DNA from: a virus
DNA length: 23,267 nucleotides
Direction: 5' to 3' (one strand)
Virus record (IMG/VR): IMGVR_UViG_3300024346_000533
Coordinates: 1 to 23,267 of that record
Position numbers and translations under genes: made by a program. Each line of letters opens with the position of its first letter. Position 1 is the stretch's first letter. Below, piece by piece: positions 1 to 5,275 of the stretch. Under the pieces are notes generated by a model that saw only the letters and a list, made by a program, of their open reading frames with translations, was not told the origin of the DNA and did not search any database.

Positions 1-55
1 CGTTCATGTCGATTCCATCGACTTCTATATTAGTTAGATTATTTAAATTTGTCAT
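1..55 (-). CDS. Conserved phage hypothetical protein, N-terminus only
   Basis: Only the first 18 codons are in the window; the gene runs off the left edge. The start ATG is preceded by a purine-rich AAGAAAGTGAG stretch and lies about 25 nt downstream of the predicted start point of the consensus early promoter at 86-113. The visible N-terminus contains the motif EVDGIDM. I recall similar starts in small uncharacterised proteins of marine T4-like phages, but no function can be assigned from 18 residues. It is probably an early gene. Confidence 0.6.
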   Translation of the reverse strand, partial: MTNLNNLTNIEVDGIDMN

Positions 56-85
56 ATTGACTCACTTTCTTTAGTTTATACAAGT

Positions 86-113
86 ATTATAGCAGGTTGG
101 ACCACAATGTCAA
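86..113 (-). promoter_or_regulatory. Early sigma70-type promoter P1
   Basis: Minus strand reads TTGACA (113-108), 16 nt, TATAAT (91-86): both hexamers are perfect consensus. It fires toward the gene starting at 55. The -35 box overlaps the stop codon of the upstream gene (ends at 110). It shares a 31-nt cassette with P2, including a GGTTG/CAACC dyad across the -35 and spacer. Confidence 0.85.
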
Positions 114-123
114 CCATTATTTT
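93..123. repeat. Early-promoter cassette, copy 1
   Basis: 31 nt identical to 1209-1239 except for one base (c105 versus g1221). It holds the last codons and stop of the upstream gene, the -35 box and the spacer of P1. An inverted repeat GGTTG (95-99) / CAACC (111-115) lies inside; its position over the -35 suggests an operator or a weak hairpin. Confidence 0.8.
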
Positions 124-517
124 GCATTTTTATGATGTTTTTCCAATCTTTACGAGTTCTTTCATCATCAGGCTCCATCAGTTCAAGTTTAACGTTTCCT
201 GCTGAATCTTCGCCCGCTTTCTGCATTTGTGCCCATATACCCGCAGTATTCATTCTTAGACCTTCCTGAGTCTTGCCACATATGTACCGACTACCACTAC
301 CACCAATAAAGATGAAAGAATCGGTAGTCTCTTCAACATCAACGATACCGCTGTTCACTCTCCACGAATCACCATCTAGATACCCACCTGACCAACCACC
401 GAGTACTTTGTAAAACACTTTTTCTGTTTTACCACCGTTTACTTGTTGGGTAAACTTAATAACAACCCAGTTGTCTGGTGTGTAGAAACCCACCTCCTCT
501 GGCGTGTAGTCACTCAT
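110..517 (-). CDS. Hypothetical phage protein (135 aa)
   Basis: Not recognised as a characterised family. The protein is soluble-looking, mixed alpha/beta, with no signal peptide or membrane segment. Its middle is rich in Gly and aromatic residues (GGWSGGY, FIFIGGSGSRYICG) and the C-terminus is charged and helical. An upstream in-frame ATG at 532 exists, but the start at 517 is better: GAGG sits 9 nt upstream and the ATG overlaps the stop of the preceding small gene (ATGAGTGA), suggesting translational coupling. It is the third gene of the early unit driven by P2. Its last codons (AAT AAT GGT TGA) run into the -35 of P1. Confidence 0.8.
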   Translation of the reverse strand: MSDYTPEEVGFYTPDNWVVIKFTQQVNGGKTEKVFYKVLGGWSGGYLDGDSWRVNSGIVDVEETTDSFIFIGGSGSRYICGKTQEGLRMNTAGIWAQMQKAGEDSAGNVKLELMEPDDERTRKDWKNIIKMQNNG

Positions 518-659
518 TGATATAGACCTCATATGCCTCTAGAACTTTAATGGGCATTGCAAGGGGATTACGTTCAATGAACTGCATAAGCTGGTCCCAT
601 GACAATCCTAAGAATTCACATTCTTTATTCAATACGGTAGTAGCGCCTTTAATCTTCAT
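510..659 (-). CDS. Small hypothetical protein (49 aa)
   Basis: A 49-residue ORF that fills the gap between the ppGpp-hydrolase-like gene and the 135-aa gene. The start ATG is preceded by AAAGGAT at good spacing, and the stop overlaps the next start by 8 nt. The sequence looks like a small helical domain (FLGLSWDQLMQFIERNPLA), possibly helix-turn-helix-like, with a following short helix. No family is recognised. The overlap and ribosome binding site make it a credible gene of the early P2 operon. Confidence 0.75.
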   Translation of the reverse strand: MKIKGATTVLNKECEFLGLSWDQLMQFIERNPLAMPIKVLEAYEVYINE

Positions 660-669
660 AATATATCCT

Positions 670-1176
670 TTACTTAGCGTTTAACACTTCAAGTTCACCC
701 ATCACTTCTAGGGTATCCATAGCAATCAAGAGGCTAACAGTCTCTTCTTTAAAAGTCTTCCAGAACTTAGGATCATGCTCTTCGATGCTCAAGCTGTTGT
801 GAAACATGTCGCAAGTCTTGAGGATTCGAATGATCTCAGGAGCCTCACGCAAACGCATCTCACACAACTCTTTACGAAACTTACGATTCCCAACATAGTC
901 AGGAGTCTTAGTCATGAACCATACACCCTTCGCAATCTCAGGTCCAAAGAACCCTTCGATGCTCTCCATAGTAGCAACAGTGTCTTCAACAGTGTCATGA
1001 AGAATGGCAACTTGTATAGCCATTTGAATCTCTTCTTCAGTGAAAGTACCTTTGCTATCCATGTACTCTTCAACAAGATCAGCGACAGCAACAGGGTGAG
1101 TGATATACTCTTCACCAGTGTACTTACGCACTTGACCTTCGTGCATCTTTGTAGCATATTCTAGGGCTTTAATCAT
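670..1176 (-). CDS. Small alarmone (ppGpp) hydrolase-like HD protein
   Basis: 168 aa matching the hydrolase half of RelA/SpoT enzymes (MESH1/SpoT-type HD domain), which remove the 3'-pyrophosphate of (p)ppGpp. Visible residues: YITHP with His27, ILHDTVEDT with His60-Asp61 and Glu64-Asp65, and LKTCDMFHN with Asp123. Together these are the expected metal and substrate ligands, so activity is plausible. There is no synthetase, TGS or ACT domain; the length fits stand-alone small alarmone hydrolases. The start is ATG at 1176 (GAGAG just upstream); an in-frame TTG five codons earlier is rejected. It is the first gene after early promoter P2, so it should be made at the start of infection, where lowering ppGpp could blunt a stringent response (inference). 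Confidence 0.85.
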   Translation of the reverse strand: MIKALEYATKMHEGQVRKYTGEEYITHPVAVADLVEEYMDSKGTFTEEEIQMAIQVAILHDTVEDTVATMESIEGFFGPEIAKGVWFMTKTPDYVGNRKFRKELCEMRLREAPEIIRILKTCDMFHNSLSIEEHDPKFWKTFKEETVSLLIAMDTLEVMGELEVLNAK

Positions 1177-1201
1177 TAGTCTCTCTCTCAATTACTTCTA
1201 T

Positions 1202-1229
1202 ATAATAACAGGTTGGACCAGAATGTCAA
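1202..1229 (-). promoter_or_regulatory. Early sigma70-type promoter P2
   Basis: Minus strand TTGACA (1229-1224), 16 nt, TATTAT (1207-1202). The predicted start is about 20 nt before the ppGpp-hydrolase ATG. The -35 overlaps the stop codon (1226-1228) of the upstream 53-aa gene, the same layout as P1. Confidence 0.8.
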
Positions 1230-1239
1230 CCATTATTTT
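1209..1239. repeat. Early-promoter cassette, copy 2
   Basis: Second copy of the 31-nt cassette found at 93-123 with one mismatch. The dyad GGTTG (1211-1215) / CAACC (1227-1231) is conserved. Both copies also encode the same last residues of the gene upstream (NNG, stop). Confidence 0.8.
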
Positions 1240-1387
1240 CATCTTTTTCGATTTTATTTCCATAATAATCGTGGGTGCCATCTCTATATCTTTGCTTTCT
1301 TTCGTCAAGAATCTGGGTGCTTACCCACAAAGCTTTGACACCATAGTATGTGATAATAGCGGCAATTAACAGTTCTAAAAATTCCAT
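1226..1387 (-). CDS. Small membrane-anchored protein (53 aa)
   Basis: 53 aa with one hydrophobic N-terminal segment (about residues 4-22, LLIAAIITYYGVKALWV) followed by a charged cytoplasm-like tail rich in Lys, Arg, Asp and Glu. It looks like a single-pass inner-membrane protein. The start overlaps the end of the 71-aa gene by 13 nt (ATGGAATTTTTAG holds both the ATG and the upstream TAG), pointing to coupled translation from early promoter P3. The function is unknown; small early membrane proteins in phages sometimes modify the envelope or exclude superinfection, but nothing here shows that. Confidence 0.7.
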   Translation of the reverse strand: MEFLELLIAAIITYYGVKALWVSTQILDERKQRYRDGTHDYYGNKIEKDENNG

Positions 1388-1590
1388 CTGTCTTTTCCTC
1401 TACTAACGTACAGTGATTTAAGGTACCACTTATTCTTATGAAAGAACTGGGCTGAAGTGTAGTCCACTTTCTTACCTGTCCAGTTGAATACTTCATCCTT
1501 ATGCTCTTCCCACAGAGTTGAACACCACATTCTAAAGTCAGTCAACGGCTCACCAGCTAAAGGGTCTTTGATTTCATTCTCATTCATCAT
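1375..1590 (-). CDS. Hypothetical protein (71 aa), first gene of the P3 early unit
   Basis: 71 aa, Trp- and charge-rich, no membrane segment, not recognised. The start is the ATGATG at 1590-1585, chosen because GGAG lies 5 nt upstream; the longer in-frame reading begins with TTG inside the -10 region of P3 and cannot be translated from that promoter. Its 3' end overlaps the following small membrane-protein gene. Early expression follows from the P3 promoter about 30 nt upstream. Confidence 0.75.
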   Translation of the reverse strand: MMNENEIKDPLAGEPLTDFRMWCSTLWEEHKDEVFNWTGKKVDYTSAQFFHKNKWYLKSLYVSRGKDRWNF

Positions 1591-1620
1591 ATTAGCTCCA
1601 GGTTTAGTCTCTATTTTACA

Positions 1621-1649
1621 AGTATATACCAAAACAACGTGAATGTCAA
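1621..1649 (-). promoter_or_regulatory. Early sigma70-type promoter P3
   Basis: Minus strand TTGACA (1649-1644), 17 nt, TATACT (1626-1621). The bases after the -35 (TTGACATTC) match P2, but the dyad of P1/P2 is absent. It drives the 71-aa and 53-aa genes leftward and lies back to back with the plus-strand late promoter at 1656-1663. Confidence 0.75.
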
Positions 1650-1655
1650 GTTATA

Positions 1656-1663
1656 TATAAATA
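1656..1663 (+). promoter_or_regulatory. T4-type late promoter for the lipase
   Basis: TATAAATA on the plus strand, an exact match to the T4 late promoter element (normally -13 to -6). The predicted start near 1669 is 22 nt before the lipase ATG. This is the only such element facing right in the window. Confidence 0.75.
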
Positions 1664-1690
1664 ATTATAACAATCACAACAGGGGTTAAC

Positions 1691-2455
1691 ATGTCATCAA
1701 TCACAGCCAAATCAGTTATGGAAAGATCACTTCTTTTCGCAAAATTATCAGCTATCGCATATCTCGCACCAGATGAAGCAAAACGAGGAGCAAGAGCCTT
1801 AGGCTTTACTACTACAGAGTTTTATGATAAATCAGGAGCGCAGGCTTACAGATTTCAAAACAAACACGATCTCGTAATCGCATGTAGAGGAACTCAGCCA
1901 ACTGAGTTTGGTGATATTAAGGCAGACCTCAAAGCCATGCCAGTTCTAGCTGAAACTATCTCACGTGTACATCGTGGATTTAAAACAGAAGTGGATGACA
2001 TTTGGCCTATGATATGTGAAGACATTGACCGAAAAGCTAACTTAGATCGTAAGCTGTGGTTCTGTGGACATTCGTTAGGTGCGGCTATGGCTACTATTAT
2101 GGCAAGCAGATGTAAGTTTGAAGAACGATTGAATGACCCAGTGATGCTGTTTACTTACGGCTCACCGAGAGTTGGTTGGAAAGGATATTGTAATAGCTTA
2201 GGCGTTGTACATCATAGATGGAAGAACAATAACGATATCGTAACAACAGTGCCTTTAAAGATAATGGGATACACTCATCATGGTATGGAACACTATATCA
2301 ATGCTTACGGTCAAGTCAGAAATCCAACTGGATGGCAAAGAGTAAAAGATAAGTTACGTGGCATATGGATGGGAATCAAGCAAGGTAAAGTTGATTCTTT
2401 CTCAGATCACAGCATCGATGAATACATCAAGCACATCACTGATCATCAAGAGTAG
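1691..2455 (+). CDS. Class 3 lipase-like alpha/beta hydrolase
   Basis: 254 aa of the lipase (class 3) family, serine esterases acting on acylglycerols or phospholipids. The nucleophile elbow is GHSLG (126-130, Ser128); Asp182 in NNND and His240 in SDHS complete a plausible triad. ACRGTQP (64-70), HRGF (94-97) and YGSPRVG (156-162) are the usual family blocks. No signal peptide or clear membrane segment is seen, so it acts in the cytosol, in the virion, or after lysis. AGGGG precedes the ATG. It is the only plus-strand gene and has its own late promoter, so it is probably expressed with virion and lysis genes; roles in membrane damage or lysis are inference. Its 3' end overlaps the convergent SET gene by 20 nt. 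Confidence 0.85.
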   Translation: MSSITAKSVMERSLLFAKLSAIAYLAPDEAKRGARALGFTTTEFYDKSGAQAYRFQNKHDLVIACRGTQPTEFGDIKADLKAMPVLAETISRVHRGFKTEVDDIWPMICEDIDRKANLDRKLWFCGHSLGAAMATIMASRCKFEERLNDPVMLFTYGSPRVGWKGYCNSLGVVHHRWKNNNDIVTTVPLKIMGYTHHGMEHYINAYGQVRNPTGWQRVKDKLRGIWMGIKQGKVDSFSDHSIDEYIKHITDHQE

Positions 2456-2735
2456 GATCGTAGAAAGTATAATTGCATAGAAGTTCTTCTCCTGGTAAGA
2501 TGTCTCGTTTTGCCACCATGAAGAACCTACTATCTTTAGACTCTTTTTCGATATTATCGTTGATCGTACAGTGATTATAGAAAGCACCTAAAGGTGTACG
2601 CATCAGTCTATCACCCCAATAGAAGTGAGATAAGCCGATCTCTTGACCGGCTTCTATCTTTTCAACACACCATAGACCGAGTCCATGAATGTCTGATTTC
2701 TTAATTGTCACACAAGAAGGCAATGGTGCGTACAT
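2436..2735 (-). CDS. Mini SET-domain protein (lysine methyltransferase-like)
   Basis: 99 aa consisting of little more than a SET core. Seen: HGLGLW (17-22, N-terminal SET strand and SAM-site glycines), FYNHCTIND (52-60, the NHS/NHC motif that contacts SAM) and PGEELLCNY (81-89, the GEEL...Y motif with the catalytic Tyr). SET enzymes methylate protein lysines using SAM; the shortest well-studied viral one, PBCV-1 vSET, is about 119 aa. The post-SET cysteines are absent and the insert between strands is very short. AAAGGA precedes the ATG. It is last in the minus-strand accessory string and convergent with the lipase. The substrate is unknown; a host or virion protein is possible. Confidence 0.8.
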   Translation of the reverse strand: MYAPLPSCVTIKKSDIHGLGLWCVEKIEAGQEIGLSHFYWGDRLMRTPLGAFYNHCTINDNIEKESKDSRFFMVAKRDILPGEELLCNYTFYDPTLDDQ

Positions 2736-2748
2736 AGTATATTCCTTT

Positions 2749-3198
2749 CTATCGTTTGATACCTTTAACGGTTCGAACTATTTTGCTCATAAGCATTTTA
2801 ATTATTGTGAAGTGTAGCAGTCCATGACCGTATAACCAGTGAAACGTGTGGTTCTTTTCAATTGCGGATTTATCGCCAAACTTTCTAGTCCAGTTATCTA
2901 CGTACTCGCCCTTATATCTCAGCACAGCGTGAGTGATCTTAGTCTTTGACGAACCAACACAGCAAATACCTGCTTGTCTTGTGAGTAGCATCCACCAAAG
3001 TCTAATATCAGATTGCCCGCATAATCGCCATAGCACTGATAACGCATAGTCTTCGCAGTCTCCCTCAAACTTACCAGAGTCACTTTCTTTGCGAATGATT
3101 ACCCATGCGTCAGAGGATCCGTACTGTTCTTTATCGTATCGATACTTCCACTTTTTGTTGAAGTCTGATACTATCTTATTCCTTTCTTTGTTAGTCAT
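2749..3198 (-). CDS. Transglutaminase-like cysteine peptidase candidate
   Basis: 149 aa with FEGDCEDYAL (44-53), the nucleophile block typical of bacterial transglutaminase-like cysteine proteinases (Cys48), followed by ITHAVL (His90) and EYVDNW (Asp101 or Asn102), the expected order Cys-His-Asp. The family comprises predicted proteases or amidases; its substrates are mostly unknown. No signal peptide is visible; the C-terminus is hydrophobic then basic and could associate with membranes. The start overlaps the end of the GIY-YIG-like gene by 8 nt. Catalytic assignment rests on motif order only. Confidence 0.65.
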   Translation of the reverse strand: MTNKERNKIVSDFNKKWKYRYDKEQYGSSDAWVIIRKESDSGKFEGDCEDYALSVLWRLCGQSDIRLWWMLLTRQAGICCVGSSKTKITHAVLRYKGEYVDNWTRKFGDKSAIEKNHTFHWLYGHGLLHFTIIKMLMSKIVRTVKGIKR

Positions 3199-3607
3199 TT
3201 CTTAATCCTTTTACGTGTGTCCTATGTATTTTGCAATTTATAATTCCATTATAATATTCGTCTGACAGCAACACTTCTCTGTCAAACTGCTCTTTGGCTT
3301 CAAGGTACGACATTTCTCCTTTCGAATCACATAGATGTATAATCTCTCTATGAAACGAATCTCTACCGTTCTCTTCAAGTATTAGTTTTACTTCTTCGCT
3401 AGATCCAAAGTAATCTTTCCAATCTGATTCTTTGACTACTTTTCTCTTGCGGGTCTTGCCCTTAAGTGGGGCTAGTCTTCTTGTAGACTTGAATAGTTTC
3501 TTACCTACATATTTCTTTTTATTACTGAGGTCAGTAATGACATAAACAAATCCAACATACTCTTTGATCATCTCACTGGTGAACTCAACGTCACCGTAAT
3601 TCCACAT
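3191..3607 (-). CDS. GIY-YIG-like (Seg-like) nuclease
   Basis: 138 aa. GFVYVI (19-24) and KYVGKK (32-37) form the two strands of a GIY-YIG core, a basic linker follows (residues 49-60), then DYFGSSEE (65-72) and a conserved Glu (YLEAKEQ, Glu103) suited to bind the metal. Proteins with this layout are often annotated in T4-like phages as Seg-like homing endonucleases. The start was set at ATG 3607 because it overlaps the stop of the zinc-ribbon gene (TAATG) and has GGGA upstream; the longer frame reads back into that gene. The compact placement inside an operon argues against a recently inserted mobile gene. Confidence 0.7.
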   Translation of the reverse strand: MWNYGDVEFTSEMIKEYVGFVYVITDLSNKKKYVGKKLFKSTRRLAPLKGKTRKRKVVKESDWKDYFGSSEEVKLILEENGRDSFHREIIHLCDSKGEMSYLEAKEQFDREVLLSDEYYNGIINCKIHRTHVKGLRND

Positions 3608-3771
3608 TAGTCCCAAGCCTCTTCGTCTTCGTCCCAATCTTCTAACATATCTTCAATATGCTCGATTTCGCTACCGCAAATAGGGCAAAACAATATGGGG
3701 TCTTCCATATTTAAAGTTTCTACTGTACACTCGCTTTCGCAATGGTCGCAGAAAAGTTCCTGTCTTTTCAT
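3607..3771 (-). CDS. Small zinc-ribbon protein (54 aa)
   Basis: 54 aa with two Cys pairs, C8-x2-C11 and C29-x2-C32 (FCPICG), the pattern of a zinc ribbon, followed by an acidic tail rich in Asp, Glu and Trp. Such tiny phage proteins usually bind nucleic acid or protein partners; the acidic tail favours a protein partner (inference). It overlaps the dCMP deaminase stop by ATGA and the next gene by TAATG, so it is firmly within the operon. Confidence 0.75.
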   Translation of the reverse strand: MKRQELFCDHCESECTVETLNMEDPILFCPICGSEIEHIEDMLEDWDEDEEAWD

Positions 3772-4238
3772 AATTGGTCTACCTTTATGTTACATTTTTG
3801 TAGAAAATGAACGCCACTTTCATCCCTATACTTATGCTTGTAATAAACCGTAGTTATTCCACTAGCATATATCATCTTAGCGCATTCGGTGCAAGGAGCG
3901 TGGGTAATGTACATTGTACCGTTTTCGCCACTCTCGTTTGATTTTGCTAACTTTGCGATAGCATTGGCTTCAGCATGGATTACCTCTGGCTTAGTTCTAA
4001 GTTTATATTCCTTAGGAGACTTTTCGCCTGGTGCTATGTAGACATGTTTACTAGTAGGCAATTCGTCTTCTACTTCATACTCACACTCGTTAGTCCAACC
4101 AGAAGGCATACCGTTATAACCAATAGAGATGATTCGATTATCTTTTACAACAATCGAACCAACTTTTAGTCTGACGGCAGTTGACAGAGAAGCGAACCTC
4201 TCTGCCGTATCCATGTAAGCACTCTGCCACTTATCCAT
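3768..4238 (-). CDS. cd: dCMP deaminase
   Basis: 156 aa zinc-dependent deoxycytidylate deaminase converting dCMP to dUMP, the substrate of thymidylate synthase. Signature: HAEANAI (His88, Glu90) and PCTECA (Cys116, Cys119), the zinc ligands and proton shuttle; IGYNGMPSG (39-47) is the substrate loop. A Cys/Glu-rich insert around residues 50-80 is typical of phage and eukaryotic forms. Its ATG overlaps the nrdB stop (TAATG). With NrdAB, ThyA and DHFR it forms a complete route from ribonucleotides and dCMP to dTMP. Confidence 0.95.
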   Translation of the reverse strand: MDKWQSAYMDTAERFASLSTAVRLKVGSIVVKDNRIISIGYNGMPSGWTNECEYEVEDELPTSKHVYIAPGEKSPKEYKLRTKPEVIHAEANAIAKLAKSNESGENGTMYITHAPCTECAKMIYASGITTVYYKHKYRDESGVHFLQKCNIKVDQL

Positions 4239-5242
4239 TAAGCCGGACAGCCTTGTCCATCAAGACCGCAAACTTCACCCTCAGATGTGTTTTCGTCCCA
4301 ACCCCAATCGCCTTCCATGCCGTTAACTGAATACTCAGTAACTCTCTTCTCAAAGAAGTTATCATGTGAAGCACCGTTGAGTACCCAATCTAGCCAGGGC
4401 ATAGGATTCTCTTTTACACCAAACTTAGGCTTCATGCCTAACTGTAGCAATCTACGGTCAGCAATGTGTCGAATATACTGCTTTACTTCTTTCTCAGTAA
4501 TACCTTCTTGATCTTTACCATCAAACGCTAGTTTGATAAACTTATCTTCTAGTTTCACTGAGTTGGCAGCCATCTCATAGATTTTAGATTTCAACTCATC
4601 GTTTACGATACGTGGATGCTCTTCACAGAACTCACGGAACAACTTAGCATTGCCTTGTACGTGCATAGTTTCATCACGAATAGACCACTCGACAATTGTG
4701 CCCATGCCCTTCATCTTACCAAAGCGTTGAAAGTTTAGTAGCATTACGAACGAGGCAAACAATGACATGCCCTCATTGAATACTGACTGTGCCACAACTA
4801 AGGCAAGACCTGTGTGAGTATTGATGTTACCCTCTTTCATAAAGTCTAGCTTATCTGCCATCTCAGAGTATTCAAGGAAAGTGTGAAACTCTTCGTCTGG
4901 CAAACCTAGCGTGTCATTCAGTAAAGCATATGCACGTTGATGCACACCTTCACGATTAGCAAATGACGCAAGCATGTTGCGGATCTCATTATTCTTAAAC
5001 TTTGGAATCATCAGTTCGTGATAGTTCTCACCAACCTGTACATCTGACTGTGTGAACAATCGCAAAATTTGTGTTACGAAATCCTTCTCATCTTCACTCA
5101 GTTTTGTTTTCCAGTCTTGAACGTCTTCGCTCAATTCTGCTTCGTCTTCTACCCAATGAATCTCTTCATGCTTTTTTGTTAGTTCTACTGCCCACGGGTA
5201 CGCAAACGGGCGATAGCTTTTTGATAAATCTAATAGTGCCAT
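4238..5242 (-). CDS. nrdB: Ribonucleotide reductase class Ia, beta subunit
   Basis: 334 aa R2 subunit carrying the diiron-tyrosyl radical that starts ribonucleotide reduction in NrdA. All ligands are visible: Asp67, Glu98 and His101 (EGVH), Glu157, Glu191 and His194 (ETMH). Tyr105, four residues after His101, matches the radical tyrosine of E. coli NrdB (Tyr122). A good AAAGGA site precedes the ATG. It lies 33 nt downstream of nrdA. The C-terminal tail ends in Gly, Cys, Pro and Ala, unlike the usual R2 tail, and may define binding to the phage NrdA. Confidence 0.95.
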   Translation of the reverse strand: MALLDLSKSYRPFAYPWAVELTKKHEEIHWVEDEAELSEDVQDWKTKLSEDEKDFVTQILRLFTQSDVQVGENYHELMIPKFKNNEIRNMLASFANREGVHQRAYALLNDTLGLPDEEFHTFLEYSEMADKLDFMKEGNINTHTGLALVVAQSVFNEGMSLFASFVMLLNFQRFGKMKGMGTIVEWSIRDETMHVQGNAKLFREFCEEHPRIVNDELKSKIYEMAANSVKLEDKFIKLAFDGKDQEGITEKEVKQYIRHIADRRLLQLGMKPKFGVKENPMPWLDWVLNGASHDNFFEKRVTEYSVNGMEGDWGWDENTSEGEVCGLDGQGCPA

Positions 5243-5275
5243 ATTTCTTCTTTCCTTTATATTTGTTATTTGTGT

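Noticed and set aside
775-1164. Plus-strand 129-aa open frame opposite the ppGpp-hydrolase gene
   Set aside because: It is a shadow of a well-supported gene, has no ribosome binding site and no family resemblance.
3191-3607. Reading the GIY-YIG-like gene as a freshly inserted homing endonuclease
   Set aside because: It overlaps both neighbours by a few bases as a settled operon member and interrupts nothing.
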